A stretch of 64,000 nucleotides of DNA from Paracoccus marcusii (GTDB taxonomy: Bacteria; Pseudomonadota; Alphaproteobacteria; Rhodobacterales; Rhodobacteraceae), in assembly GCF_028621715.1 (NCBI RefSeq), contig NZ_CP117466.1, positions 2,554,501-2,618,500 on the forward strand, read 5' to 3'. The translations under genes and the position numbers were made by a program. This document shows positions 47,070 to 57,708 of the stretch, one piece after another (positions within the stretch are counted from its first letter, which is position 1; each line of letters begins with the position of its first letter). A model generated the notes under the pieces. That model did no database searches, was not told the DNA's origin, and saw only the letters and a program-made list of their open reading frames with translations.

Positions 47070-48207
47070 TCGCCTGAACGACAGAGCGCGCCGCGCGCAG
47101 GCCCGGCGCCTCTCCCCCCTTGCCCAAGCGGTCCATGGTCAGGTCCATGGCGTCCAACTGGGCACCCCGCTTTGCACGGTTCTCCAGCGCGTCCTGCAGC
47201 GCCTGTGCCATGGGGCCCGGCTGGCAGCGGCTGCCCAGGAACTCGGGCACGGCGCGCGTCTCGCTGACCAGGTTGACCAGCGTGACGGTGTCGGTGCGCA
47301 GCAGCGCCCCCACGATCAGGCGCGACAGCGGCGCCATGTCATAGCCGATGACCATCGGGATGCGATTGGCCGCCAGTTCCAGGCTGACGGTCCCCGACGC
47401 GGCCAGCGCCAGATCGGCGGCGGCAAAGGCGGCACGCTTCTCGTCCGGCTCCTCGATCACGATGGGGGCTGTGGGCCAGCGGCGGATCATGTCGCGGACC
47501 ATCCCGGACACGCCCGGAACCGTCGGCAGCACCACGCGGACTTCGGGCACGCGGTCCCGCAGGCGGATCAGCGCCTCGTCGAAGCGGGGGCCAAGGCGGG
47601 TGACCTCTCCGCGGCGCGAACCGGGCAGGCACAGGACCACCGGCGCGTCGGGCGCGATGCCATGGGCATTGCGGAACAACTGCGCCTCGTCCGGGCCAGC
47701 CACGTCGGCGGTGGCGACGGGATGACCCACGAAATCGCAGGTCATGCCCGCGGCCCGCATCAGCGGCGGTTCGAACGGCAGAATCGCCAGCACGTGATCG
47801 ATCACCTGCGCCATCTTCAGCGCCCGCCCCGGCCGCCAGGCCCAGACCGAAGGCGCGACGTAATGCACCGTCCGCAGGTCGGGACGCTGCGCACGGACCA
47901 GGCGCGCAACGCGCAGGCCGAAATCGGGGCTGTCGATGGTGATCAGGACGTCGGGGGCGGCATCGATAACCGACTGCGCGGTCTGCGCGATGCGGCGTTT
48001 CAGGTGGCGGTATTTCGGAAGGACCTCCCAGATGCCCATGATCGACAGCTCGTCCATGGGGAACAGGCTGGTCAGGCCAAGGGGGGTCATGGCGGGGCCG
48101 CCGACGCCCAGGAACTCTGCCTGCGGATCAAGCTGACGCAGTCCCGCCATTAGCGCGGCGCCCAACTGGTCGCCCGAAGCCTCGCCCGCGATCAGGAAAT
48201 AACGCAT
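47053..48207 (-). CDS. lpxB: Lipid-A-disaccharide synthase LpxB
   Basis: GT19 glycosyltransferase (384 aa) joining UDP-diacylglucosamine and lipid X at the inner membrane. Signatures: MRYFLIAGEASGDQLGAALM, VLITIDSPDFGLRVARL, HYVAPSVWAWRPGRA, LPFEP and LCLPGSRRGEV, then AASGTVSLELA. The ATG at 48205-48207 is chosen for the family N terminus; the frame is open 8 codons upstream. Last gene of fabZ-lpxA-lpxI-lpxB, 63 bp after lpxI. Confidence 0.96.
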   Translation of the reverse strand: MRYFLIAGEASGDQLGAALMAGLRQLDPQAEFLGVGGPAMTPLGLTSLFPMDELSIMGIWEVLPKYRHLKRRIAQTAQSVIDAAPDVLITIDSPDFGLRVARLVRAQRPDLRTVHYVAPSVWAWRPGRALKMAQVIDHVLAILPFEPPLMRAAGMTCDFVGHPVATADVAGPDEAQLFRNAHGIAPDAPVVLCLPGSRRGEVTRLGPRFDEALIRLRDRVPEVRVVLPTVPGVSGMVRDMIRRWPTAPIVIEEPDEKRAAFAAADLALAASGTVSLELAANRIPMVIGYDMAPLSRLIVGALLRTDTVTLVNLVSETRAVPEFLGSRCQPGPMAQALQDALENRAKRGAQLDAMDLTMDRLGKGGEAPGLRAARSVVQAITGPR

Positions 48208-48270
48208 GCCGTGCCGCCTTCTTGCTGCCAAGTCATGGGTATTGGGACGGACGCGAAAGGGCCAGCCTTT

Positions 48271-49080
48271 TCAGTCCAGCCCGCCTGCCGCCCACAGGAA
48301 CAGGCCCGCCGCCTGTGCACGGCGCACCATTTCCGGGCGGTCCAGAAGGATCACCTGTCCCGCCGCCCAGGCAATGCCGGCAAGTCCCGCCGATACGGCC
48401 TGATCCACCGTGTCGGGCCCAAGGGTCGGCAGGTCGATGCGCAGATCCTGTCCCGGCTTCGGCGCCTTGTAGAGGACGCCGCGGGCGCCTTTGGGATTGG
48501 GGCGCAGGTCGGCATGGCGCGCGGCGAAATCCAGCATCGCGGCAGTGCCAGGCAGCGTTTCCAGAGCCAGACACAGGCCCTGCGCGACGACCGCCCCTTG
48601 ACCCAGGTCCAGCGGCCCGGTCTGGGCCAGGATCCGCGCGGCCCGGCCCGCGTCCCTGCGGTCTGCATCGGTCGGCTCTCCGCTCAGGATGCCTTCCGCC
48701 GGGATAAGTTCAGGCGCAATTTCACTGACGGAACAAACCGTAAGGTCATTCTCCTCGAAAATGTCGAGGACCGTTCGCAGTGCGGCGTCATCGCCCGACT
48801 GCATGGCGGTCAGGATGCGGGGGACAAGCTGCGCGGTCCGCGGGTCGAACGCCTCGGGGTCCAGCCGCGGCCGCCGGATCGCGCCGGCAAAGACCACGCG
48901 GGTCACCCCTTTGGCATGCAGATCATCCAGAAACGGTACCAGACGTTCCAGCTGGAACGTCGTGGCGGTCAGGCCGTCCGGGGCAAAGCCCGGCAAGGCG
49001 AAGGCCAACGGATCGTCCAGGCAGGCGGCAACGGCCGGGGCCAGGGCGCCCTGCCCCGCAATGATGGCGATCCGGCTCAT
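48271..49080 (-). CDS. lpxI: UDP-2,3-diacylglucosamine pyrophosphatase LpxI
   Basis: Makes lipid X from UDP-2,3-diacylglucosamine in alphaproteobacteria that lack LpxH. The 269 residues contain the N-terminal IAIIAGQGALAPAVA domain and the C-terminal DUF1009 domain with VVAQGLCLALE, KAPKPGQDLRIDLPTLGPDTVDQA, the catalytic region with the conserved Asp, and GIAWAAGQVILLDR. The ATG overlaps the lpxA stop by 4 bp. Confidence 0.95.
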   Translation of the reverse strand: MSRIAIIAGQGALAPAVAACLDDPLAFALPGFAPDGLTATTFQLERLVPFLDDLHAKGVTRVVFAGAIRRPRLDPEAFDPRTAQLVPRILTAMQSGDDAALRTVLDIFEENDLTVCSVSEIAPELIPAEGILSGEPTDADRRDAGRAARILAQTGPLDLGQGAVVAQGLCLALETLPGTAAMLDFAARHADLRPNPKGARGVLYKAPKPGQDLRIDLPTLGPDTVDQAVSAGLAGIAWAAGQVILLDRPEMVRRAQAAGLFLWAAGGLD

Positions 49081-49865
49081 TCGGGTTTGGGCGCCAGAAA
49101 GCTGCGGTCGGACGGGCCAAGGATAAAGTCCAGCACGTCGCGTTCCATGCCGGTCACCTGCGCCTCGGCACGCGTACGGGCCGTATCGCGGAAGGATCCG
49201 CGGCCCAGATCGCCCAGCAGGGACCGCAGCGCCGCGATGTCGGACCGGGTCGCGCCGCGACGCTTCAGCCCGATCAGGTTCAGACCGTCCAGATGCCCGC
49301 GCGGCCCCTGGACCAGGCCATAGGGGACCACGTCGGCAGTCACCATCGTCACCGCCCCGATCATCGCGCCGCGGCCGATGCGGACCCATTGATGCACGCC
49401 CGACAGCCCGCCCACGATCACGTCATCCTCCAACACGCAATGGCCCGCGATGGCCACGCTGTTGGCCAGGATCACCCGGTCGCCGATCCGGCAGTCGTGG
49501 CCCACATGGCTGGACGCCATGAACAGCCCGTCGTCGCCCACGGTGGTGACGCTGCCGCCGCCGGCGGTGCCGGGGTTCATCGTCACGTATTCGCGGATGC
49601 GGTTGCGGGCGCCGATCTGCAGGCGGACGTCCTCGCCCTTGAACTTGAGGTCCTGGGGGACCTCACCGATGCTGGCGAAGGGAAAGATCACCGTCCCCTC
49701 GCCCACCGAGGTGTCGCCGGTCACGACGACATGGGATTTCAGCTCCACCCCGTCCGCCAGCCGGACCTTGGGTCCGACCACGCAGAACGGGCCAATGCGC
49801 ACCCCCGCGCCGATCTGGGCGCCGGGTTCGATCACGGCCGAAGGGTGGATCAGGGCATCAGCCAT
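49077..49865 (-). CDS. lpxA: UDP-N-acetylglucosamine acyltransferase LpxA
   Basis: First lipid A enzyme (262 aa), a trimeric left-handed beta helix adding a 3-hydroxyacyl chain to UDP-GlcNAc. Hexapeptide repeats fill residues 1-185 ([22 protein letters not shown]), with the catalytic His in [14 protein letters not shown], and [25 protein letters not shown] leads into the helical C-terminal domain. It overlaps fabZ by 8 bp and lpxI by 4 bp. Confidence 0.96.
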   Translation of the reverse strand: MADALIHPSAVIEPGAQIGAGVRIGPFCVVGPKVRLADGVELKSHVVVTGDTSVGEGTVIFPFASIGEVPQDLKFKGEDVRLQIGARNRIREYVTMNPGTAGGGSVTTVGDDGLFMASSHVGHDCRIGDRVILANSVAIAGHCVLEDDVIVGGLSGVHQWVRIGRGAMIGAVTMVTADVVPYGLVQGPRGHLDGLNLIGLKRRGATRSDIAALRSLLGDLGRGSFRDTARTRAEAQVTGMERDVLDFILGPSDRSFLAPKPE

Positions 49866-50334
49866 CCTTGCGGGCCATCATCGCGGTGTATTCCGCCGAC
49901 GCGCACAGCTGGCCGTCGACCATGGCCTTGCCCTCGAACTTCCAGATCTTGCCGCCGCCGCGGATGGCGCGGCAATGCAGCTCCAGAACGTCGCCCGGCA
50001 CGACCATGCGGCGGAACTTGCAGTTGTCGATGCCCATGAAATAGGTCTGCATTTCCTCGTCGATGACGTTCATGCTGATGCCCACCACGACTGCCGCGGT
50101 CTGGGCCATCGCCTCGATGATGGTCACGCCGGGCATGATCGGGTGGTTGGGGAAATGGCCTTGGAAATGCGGCTCGTTGCTGGTCACGTTCTTGATGCCC
50201 ACCGCACTCTCGAACGGGACGATGTCGCGCACCTTGTCGATGAACAGGAAGGGATAGCGGTGTGGGATGATCCGCTTGATCAGCGACAGGTCGGCCTCGG
50301 TATAGGGGGCGGGATTGCGCGTGTCGTCAGCCAT
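49858..50334 (-). CDS. fabZ: 3-hydroxyacyl-ACP dehydratase FabZ
   Basis: Hot-dog-fold dehydratase (158 aa) of fatty-acid elongation. [14 protein letters not shown], then the catalytic [11 protein letters not shown] (His) and [10 protein letters not shown] (Glu). The ATG at 50332-50334 is taken because similarity starts there and GGAACG is nearby; a 12-codon upstream extension has no support. Normally lpxD precedes fabZ; here the preceding gene is a large membrane protein of the moxR operon, 60 bp upstream. Confidence 0.95.
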   Translation of the reverse strand: MADDTRNPAPYTEADLSLIKRIIPHRYPFLFIDKVRDIVPFESAVGIKNVTSNEPHFQGHFPNHPIMPGVTIIEAMAQTAAVVVGISMNVIDEEMQTYFMGIDNCKFRRMVVPGDVLELHCRAIRGGGKIWKFEGKAMVDGQLCASAEYTAMMARKDG

Positions 50335-50394
50335 TTGCGTTCCTTGAGACGGTTTCGTCGGGGTTACCAACCAGGGGGCCGGATGGCAAGCGGG

Positions 50395-52488
50395 TCAGGC
50401 GGGACGGCGCCGCCCCTCGGCCAGCCAGCCGGTCAGGATCAGCCCCGCGATCAGCGCCAGCCATGCCCATCCGGGCAGCAGCGGCTTGCGGTCCAGGCCG
50501 GTGACGGTCGCGGCATCGCGCGGGGTGACGCCGATCCAGGGGCCGCCCAGGCCATCGCCGCTGGCCGCCCGGCCCGCACGCGTCTGGCGCAGGTCCGGCA
50601 CGCCGTCGGACAGATGCTGAACCGACCCGCCGCTGGCCTCGACCAAGGGTGTCAGCAGGGGCGCTTCGGCCACCGTCTCCTCGAATTCGCGGGGCGCCGC
50701 GGGGCCAAGCGCCAGCACGCGGCGCATGTCGCCATCCGCAAGGCGGTACAGGCCGGGTTCGGGCGCGGTCCAGTCCGCGACGAACCGGCCCGGCCCGTCG
50801 GCGGCCAACGGGACCTGGCTGATGCTGCCGTCGGGGGCGGTGACCTGCAGCGGGCCGGCGCCGTCCTGCATGGTGCGGCGGGTGAACCGCACGGCCAGAC
50901 CGTCGCGGACATCCGCCAGCAGGGCTTCCTCCTCCAGCTCGGGCTCCTTCATCGACCAGTGAGCGATGCGGCGCAGCAGCTCCAGCTGCGGGCCGCCGCC
51001 CTCGAACCCGCGCCCCCACAGCCAGACCTGGTCCGACGTCAACAACGCGACGCGCCCCTCTCCGACCCGGTCCAGGATAAGCAGCGGCTTGTCCTCGGCC
51101 CCGGTCATGGCGACCTGGGCGTCGCTTGTGGGCGTGACCTCGGACAGGCGCAGCCAGCGGCCCCAATCGGGAGCGTCGGGATCGGGGCCGCCCAGGCCCG
51201 CGGTCACCGGATGGCGCCGTCCGTCATCGGTCAGGCGCGGCGTGAACGGCTGGTCGATGACGCGACCGGTGGGCCGCGCAGGCAGGATCGGCCCCAGAGG
51301 CGACAGGTTAAGGCTTTCGACCGACGCCATCTCGGGGCCGGCCGACACCAGGATCGCGCCGCCGTCCTCGACGTATCGGGCGATGTTCATGTAGTATTCG
51401 GGCGGCAGAATGCCCCGCACGCTGTAGCGGTCAAAGATGATCAGGTCGAAATCATCGATCCGTTCCAGGAACAGCTCGCGCGTCGGAAAGGCGATCAGCG
51501 ACAGTTCGTCCACCGGGACGTCATCGAACATGATTTCAGGCGGGCGCAGGATGGTGAAATGGATCAGATCGACCGCCGCGTCCGATTTCAGCAGGTTGCG
51601 CCATGTACGCTCACCCGCATGGGGCTCTCCGGACACCAGCAGAACACGCAGGCGGTCGCGCACCCCGTTGATGCTGATGGCGGCGGCGTTGTTGCGGTCG
51701 GTCAGCTCTCCGGGTGCGTCGTCCAGCGCGATCTGCACGACGTTCTGGCCGGCATGGCCGGGCGTCACCGGAAGGGACAGGCTGGTGTTCAGGGGCACGG
51801 CGACGGTCTGCTCGTCCTCGCCATCCACAGACAGGCGCAGGGTGACGCTGCCGGTGCGGCTGGCCTCGGGGACCAGGCCCTGATCCTCGACACGCAGACG
51901 GATGGTGACCTCCTGCCCGATCAGGCCAAAGGCCGGGGCCTCCTCGATCACCAGGCGGCGGTCCCAGTCCTGCGGCTGACCGGTCAGCAGCACGTGCAGC
52001 GGCGCCGCCATCCCCTGAGGCAGCATCTGCGGGTCGTGCAGGCGGCCATCGGTGACGGCGATCACCCCGGCCAGCCGAGCCTCGGGTTCGGCGGCGATGG
52101 CGCGCGACAGGGCGGTGGCCAGCGCCGTGCCGTCATCGCTGTCGCCCACGGTCACGCGACGCAGGTCGGTGCCGGGCAATGCGGCGATGCCCGCGGACAG
52201 GTCGTCCACCGCCTGATCGACCTGCGCGGCGCGCCCCGGCAGGGCCTGGCTGGCAGAGCGGTCATCCAGCAGGATCACGATGTCGGACAGGGCCGCACGC
52301 GTGCCCAGTTCCAACGCCGGCCCGGCCAGAGCCAGCGCAGCCGCCAGCCCCGCCAAGCCGCGCCATGCCCAGCCCCGCAGCCCGCGCCACAGCGCGAAGG
52401 CCGCGACCAGCACCGCCAGCGCGGCCAGCATGCCGATGGCCCACCACGGCAGGGCCGGGTCGAACCGCAGCTGGGTCAGGGATGTCAT
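50395..52488 (-). CDS. Large membrane protein of the MoxR/BatA-type operon (glutamine amidotransferase-like)
   Basis: Protein of 697 residues of a poorly characterised family found with MoxR and DUF58 genes. Two N-terminal transmembrane helices (about 16-35 and 42-60) lead into a VWA-like segment (DIVILLDDRSASQALPG), then beta-rich regions, a class I amidotransferase-like (flavodoxin-fold) domain (about 270-460; RLRVLLVSGEPHAGERTWRNLL, FDLIIFDRYSVRGILPPEYY, GGAILVSAGPE) and a C-terminal helix (about 672-690). The catalytic Cys of true glutaminases is not seen, so it is likely a binding domain. ATG overlaps the DUF4159 gene's stop by 4 bp; fabZ follows after 60 bp. Confidence 0.75.
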   Translation of the reverse strand: MTSLTQLRFDPALPWWAIGMLAALAVLVAAFALWRGLRGWAWRGLAGLAAALALAGPALELGTRAALSDIVILLDDRSASQALPGRAAQVDQAVDDLSAGIAALPGTDLRRVTVGDSDDGTALATALSRAIAAEPEARLAGVIAVTDGRLHDPQMLPQGMAAPLHVLLTGQPQDWDRRLVIEEAPAFGLIGQEVTIRLRVEDQGLVPEASRTGSVTLRLSVDGEDEQTVAVPLNTSLSLPVTPGHAGQNVVQIALDDAPGELTDRNNAAAISINGVRDRLRVLLVSGEPHAGERTWRNLLKSDAAVDLIHFTILRPPEIMFDDVPVDELSLIAFPTRELFLERIDDFDLIIFDRYSVRGILPPEYYMNIARYVEDGGAILVSAGPEMASVESLNLSPLGPILPARPTGRVIDQPFTPRLTDDGRRHPVTAGLGGPDPDAPDWGRWLRLSEVTPTSDAQVAMTGAEDKPLLILDRVGEGRVALLTSDQVWLWGRGFEGGGPQLELLRRIAHWSMKEPELEEEALLADVRDGLAVRFTRRTMQDGAGPLQVTAPDGSISQVPLAADGPGRFVADWTAPEPGLYRLADGDMRRVLALGPAAPREFEETVAEAPLLTPLVEASGGSVQHLSDGVPDLRQTRAGRAASGDGLGGPWIGVTPRDAATVTGLDRKPLLPGWAWLALIAGLILTGWLAEGRRRPA

Positions 52489-55232
52489 GGTGCCAGGATC
52501 TCCTCGGTCCGCAGGCGGTCCAGCAGGGCGGGCACATGCACCTGGTCGGATTTGTAGTTTCCGGTCAGCACGTACATCACCAGGTTCACGCCGAACCGGG
52601 CCGCCATCTCTCTCTGGCGGTCACCCTCCCAGCCCTGTCCGATGGGATAGGCCGCATAGCCGTCGGCGTTGACCGCCCAGGCCTCGGCCCAGGAATTGCC
52701 GCCGATGATGACCGGGCTGACCCCGTCGTTCAGCTGGCGGAACGGCACGCCGGCCTCTGCCTGGGACGTGACGGTCGGGGCCTCGGCCCAGACCGGATTG
52801 CCCTGCCAGCGGCCCGGAAAGTCGTCCAGCAGATAGAATGTCCGCGTCAGCACGTGATCGTCGGGAATGGGCGCCAGGGGCGGGATGTCCAGCGGCGCGG
52901 CCAAGCGGCGCAGCGCCTGCGACATGTCGGGGCCGCCGACACCCGCGATGTCGCCGTCGCGTGTGTCGAACAGGATCATTCCCCCCGACCGCAGAAAGGC
53001 GTTCAGCCGCAGATAGGCCTGCGGTCCGGGCGCGGGCTGTGCATCGGTGATGGGCCAGTACAGGAAAGTCAGCAGCGACAGGTCGTGCTGGTCCAAATCG
53101 ATCCCGATCGGCTGTCCCGGCTCGACCGAGGTGCGACTGCGCAGCGCCTGCGACAGCCCGGTCAGACCCTGTTCGGAAGCCTGATCGATCCGCGCGTCGC
53201 CCGTCACGACATAGGCCAGCGCCACGTCGGCCGCGGCCCGCATCAGATCGGGATCCAGGTCCTGCGCCTGCGCCCGCGGTCCCGGCAGCATCGCCAAAAC
53301 AAGCGCGACCGCCGCCATGGCCCCCCGCCTGCGTCCGCGCCCCAGCCAAGCCGACCCGATGGCATCCAGCGCCAGCAGCAGCGCCACCGTGGCCAGCAGC
53401 GCGCCCTTCAGGTCGCGTCCCGGCGTGGCGGCGACGGCCTCGACCGTGGCGCCGGGCCAGGTCGCCCGCACGAAGGGACCGCCCGCGTTCAGCGCCCGGC
53501 GCCGCTCGCCCGCCGCATAGATGCCCGCGGGGCGGTCGGGGCCCGTCCCCTGCGCCAGATCGGCGGCGGGCACCGGGGTCAGGCCCTGGGCCTCGGCGGG
53601 ACGCCCGAACCCGTCCAGCACGGCCTCGGGCGTCCAGAAGGGTTGAGTCAGGTCCTCGGTCGCAGCCTCGGAAGGCGACAGGCGGGCGGTGGCGACAAGG
53701 CGCTCCATCATCTGCGGGAACAGGCCCGACAGCGGCAGGTTCGACCATTCGGCATTGGCCGTCACATGGACCAGCACGACCTGCCCCTGGCCAAGCCGGT
53801 CGCGGGTGATCAGCGGCGTGTTGTCGGACAGCGACGCGATGGTGCGCCCCGCCAGATCAGGCGCGGGCTGGGCCATCAGCTGCGCGCGGACGGACACATC
53901 ATCCGGCACGGGCAGGCCCGCAAACGGACCGTCATCGGGGAACGGCGCCAGCCCGCGCGGGTCGCCCCAGGACAGCGCGCCGCCGATGTCGCGCCCGCCC
54001 TGGCGCAGCGCCACGGGCAGCAGCGGTTCTTCGGCCAGGCGGTCGTAACCGGCCATGCGCGGCCCCGCAAAGCGGATCAGCAGCCCACCTTCGGCCACCC
54101 ATTGCGTCAGGTCCAGCGTCTCGGCCAGCTGCACCTGATCGGCCAGCACGATCACGTCGGGCGCGGTGTCCAGGACATCGCCCAAGGCGCCTTCGACCAA
54201 GTCGGTCGTGGGGGCTAGCGCCTGGCGCAAGTAGTGGGTCTGGGCCAACAGCTGCTGACCTTCGGCCAGCGGATCGCCGACCAGGGCCACCTTGCGGCGG
54301 CGCACGCGGTCGTCCGCCAGAACGACCGCGCCGGCATGGCTTTCGGCCTCGATCTGAAAGCGGGTGATCCGGTTGCGCAGTTCGGGCGGCAGGTCGATGG
54401 CCACGGGGCGGACGGTCAGCCCGTCGGCATCCGTCGCGTCGCCGGGCGTGAGGCTGGCCAGCGCACGCTCGATCCCCTGCGGATCGGGGCCGATGGCCTG
54501 GATCGCCGGGGCGGCATCATCGACCGAGGTCAGCGTCAGCGACGGCGTGTCGCCCGCAGCCAGCGCCAGCGTCCGCAGCGGACGCGCGGGCGGTACGACC
54601 GTCACCGGGCCGCGATCCGCCAGGGCCGCCAGCCACGCCGCGCGGTTCGGATGATCGGTCCCGTCCGCGATCCACAGCGTCGACAGCGACCCCTCCGGCG
54701 CATCGGCCAGCGCGGCGCCCGGATCGTCGGGCAGGCGCGTCGACCAGGGTTGCGGCTGCGCGGCGCGCAGGCCGGACAGCAGGGCATCGGCGGGCTGAAA
54801 CGCCAGCGCGCCCTGTCCCCGTCCGTCGGCCATCAGCAATGCCGCGGGCCGGCCCGCGGCGGCGGCATCCGTCAGGGCGGTTTCGACGCGCGTCTGGCGG
54901 GCCGCCCAATCGGGCGCGGCGGCAAAGCCCGCATCCATCACGATCAGCAATGGCCCGTCGTCCGCGGGCTGCACCACGGGGCGCCAGACGGGCCCCGCAA
55001 AGGCCAGGATCGCCGCCGCCACCGCCGCCAAGCGGATCAGCAGCAGCCACCATGGCGTGCGGCTGGAGATGGGCGCGCGATCGACAAGCCCCGCCAACAG
55101 GGCGACGCCCGGAAAGATCACCCGCCGCGGCGCGGGCGGCATGGCGCGCAGGATCACCCACAGGACCGGCAGTGCGATCAGCGCGCCCAGCAGCCATGGC
55201 GCGGCGAAACCCAGGGGCCCCAGCAGCAGCAT
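52485..55232 (-). CDS. BatA N-terminal/DUF4159 domain membrane protein
   Basis: Protein of 915 residues. The N terminus is BatA-like (about 1-85, two helices, with RRVIFPGVALLAGL), followed by periplasm-type regions with VWA-like LLIVMDAGFAAAPDW, an amidotransferase-like middle, further helices (about 625-670) and a C-terminal DUF4159 domain (about 685-910; LAYVVTGDARIDQASEQGL, FLYWPITDAQPAP, MILFDTRDGD, NPVWAEA). The start overlaps the DUF58 stop in TGATG. With moxR and DUF58 it forms the aerotolerance-type operon, proposed to work on metal insertion or periplasmic stress; here the role is unproven. Confidence 0.8.
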   Translation of the reverse strand: MLLLGPLGFAAPWLLGALIALPVLWVILRAMPPAPRRVIFPGVALLAGLVDRAPISSRTPWWLLLIRLAAVAAAILAFAGPVWRPVVQPADDGPLLIVMDAGFAAAPDWAARQTRVETALTDAAAAGRPAALLMADGRGQGALAFQPADALLSGLRAAQPQPWSTRLPDDPGAALADAPEGSLSTLWIADGTDHPNRAAWLAALADRGPVTVVPPARPLRTLALAAGDTPSLTLTSVDDAAPAIQAIGPDPQGIERALASLTPGDATDADGLTVRPVAIDLPPELRNRITRFQIEAESHAGAVVLADDRVRRRKVALVGDPLAEGQQLLAQTHYLRQALAPTTDLVEGALGDVLDTAPDVIVLADQVQLAETLDLTQWVAEGGLLIRFAGPRMAGYDRLAEEPLLPVALRQGGRDIGGALSWGDPRGLAPFPDDGPFAGLPVPDDVSVRAQLMAQPAPDLAGRTIASLSDNTPLITRDRLGQGQVVLVHVTANAEWSNLPLSGLFPQMMERLVATARLSPSEAATEDLTQPFWTPEAVLDGFGRPAEAQGLTPVPAADLAQGTGPDRPAGIYAAGERRRALNAGGPFVRATWPGATVEAVAATPGRDLKGALLATVALLLALDAIGSAWLGRGRRRGAMAAVALVLAMLPGPRAQAQDLDPDLMRAAADVALAYVVTGDARIDQASEQGLTGLSQALRSRTSVEPGQPIGIDLDQHDLSLLTFLYWPITDAQPAPGPQAYLRLNAFLRSGGMILFDTRDGDIAGVGGPDMSQALRRLAAPLDIPPLAPIPDDHVLTRTFYLLDDFPGRWQGNPVWAEAPTVTSQAEAGVPFRQLNDGVSPVIIGGNSWAEAWAVNADGYAAYPIGQGWEGDRQREMAARFGVNLVMYVLTGNYKSDQVHVPALLDRLRTEEILAP

Positions 55233-56091
55233 CAGCGCGCCCCCTGCCCCAGTGCCTGCCACAGCCAGTTCAGCGCCTGTGCGGGGTCGGCGTCCGTCAG
55301 ATGCGTGCCGAACTGCCAGCCTGCCCGCCGTGCCTGCCCCTCCAGCCAGGCCTGTCGTTCGGCCAGCCGGGCCAGATAGGCCGCGCGCAGCCCGCCGGCA
55401 TCGCGGCTGTCATGCCGCAGGCTGCCAGAGCGGAACTCGACCGCGCCGTCATAGGGGAAATGCGCCTCGTCCGGGTCCAGGATCTGGAACAGCAGACCCG
55501 ACAGGCCCAGGCCCGCCGCCTGCCCCAGCAGGTCCGCAACCCAGCCCGGATCGGTCAGGAAGTCCGACAGGATCACCACCCGCAGGTTCGGTCGGAGGGC
55601 GTGGGCCGGGGCGGCATCCTCGGCGGCGGTACCCGTCGCAAGCTGGTCGGCAAGGCGGTCGGCCTGGATGCGGCCGGCCCGTGCGGGTTGGCCCAGCAGC
55701 CCGACCTTTTCCCCCCCGCGCAGCATCAGCATGCCAAGCGCCAGCGTCAGGATCTGACCGCGTTCGGCCTTGGTCGGGCGGTTGGGCCCGCCGGTGAAAT
55801 CCATGCCGGGCGCGCGCGACAGCCACAGGGCGGCGGATTGCGCCGTCTGCGCCTCGCGGTCGCGCACGAACTGGCTGTCGGACCGGCCGGAGCGCCGCCA
55901 GTCGATGCTGCGCGCGCCATCGCCCGCGCCCGCGGGGCGGTACTGCCAGAAATCCTCTCCGGGACCGGCGCGGCGCAGGCCATGGGCGCCCGGGGCCACC
56001 ATCGCGGCCAGCCGTTCGGCCGACAGGATCAGGCCGGGCAGATGCCCGGCGACCCCTTCGGCCCGCGCGCGCAGATCGGTGGGCGTGACGC

Positions 56092-56095
<4 letters not shown>
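55232..56095 (-). CDS. DUF58 domain protein
   Basis: Cytosolic protein of 287 residues with the DUF58/VWA-like module that partners MoxR ATPases. The signature [25 protein letters not shown] lies near residues 50-75; [17 protein letters not shown] follows in a Rossmann-like strand. No transmembrane helix. The ATG overlaps the moxR stop by 4 bp, and the stop overlaps the next start. Confidence 0.88.
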
Positions 56096-57099
<1,004 letters not shown>

Positions 57100-57162
57100 G
57101 ACATTGCCCCCGCGCTGGTTTAAGTAAAGCATAGGCAGTCCAGACACAGGCGACCAGATCGA

Positions 57163-57708
57163 ATGGCGGAAAACGGTGACAAAAGCGTGAACCCCGACGG
57201 GCTGGCGCAGGCCGCGGCGATCGCGGCCAAGGACGGGCCGGCGCCCGTGCATCTGTGGAACCCGCCCTATTGCGGAGAGATGGACCTGACCATCTGCGCG
57301 GACGGCACCTGGCTGCACGAAGGCACGCCCATCGGACGCCCCGCGATGGTGCGCTTGTTCGCCAGCATCCTGAAGCGTGAGGGCGACCGATTTTACCTGG
57401 TTTCTCCGGTCGAGAAGATCGGCATTCAGGTCGAGGATGCGCCCTTCCTGGTCACCGACGCCGACATCACCCAGGACGCGATCACCTTCGTCACCAACAT
57501 GTGCGAACGGGTGACGGCGGGCCCGGATCACGCGATCATCATCCGCGGCACGGCCGAGGTTCCGCGGCCCTATGTCCATGTGCGCGGCGGGCTGGAGGCG
57601 CTGATCGACCGCAAGACCTTCTACCGTCTGGCGGCCGCGGCCGATCCCGGGCCCGACGGGCGCGCGGCGGTGCGGTCCGGCGGACAGTCCTTCGCGCTGG
57701 AGCCCTGA
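57163..57708 (+). CDS. DUF1285 domain protein
   Basis: Protein of 181 residues with the DUF1285 fold; function unknown. HLWNPPYCGEMDLTICADGTWLHEGTPIGRPAMVRLFASIL and YLVSPVEKIGIQVEDAPFL are typical blocks; the C terminus contains IDRKTFYRLAAAA. Divergent from moxR, 63 bp apart. The hyi gene starts immediately after its stop, so they are one operon. Confidence 0.85.
   Translation: MAENGDKSVNPDGLAQAAAIAAKDGPAPVHLWNPPYCGEMDLTICADGTWLHEGTPIGRPAMVRLFASILKREGDRFYLVSPVEKIGIQVEDAPFLVTDADITQDAITFVTNMCERVTAGPDHAIIIRGTAEVPRPYVHVRGGLEALIDRKTFYRLAAAADPGPDGRAAVRSGGQSFALEP

Noticed and set aside
49450..52557. A 1035-codon plus-strand open frame
   Set aside because: Shadow of lpxA, fabZ and the large membrane protein; no domain and no ribosome site.
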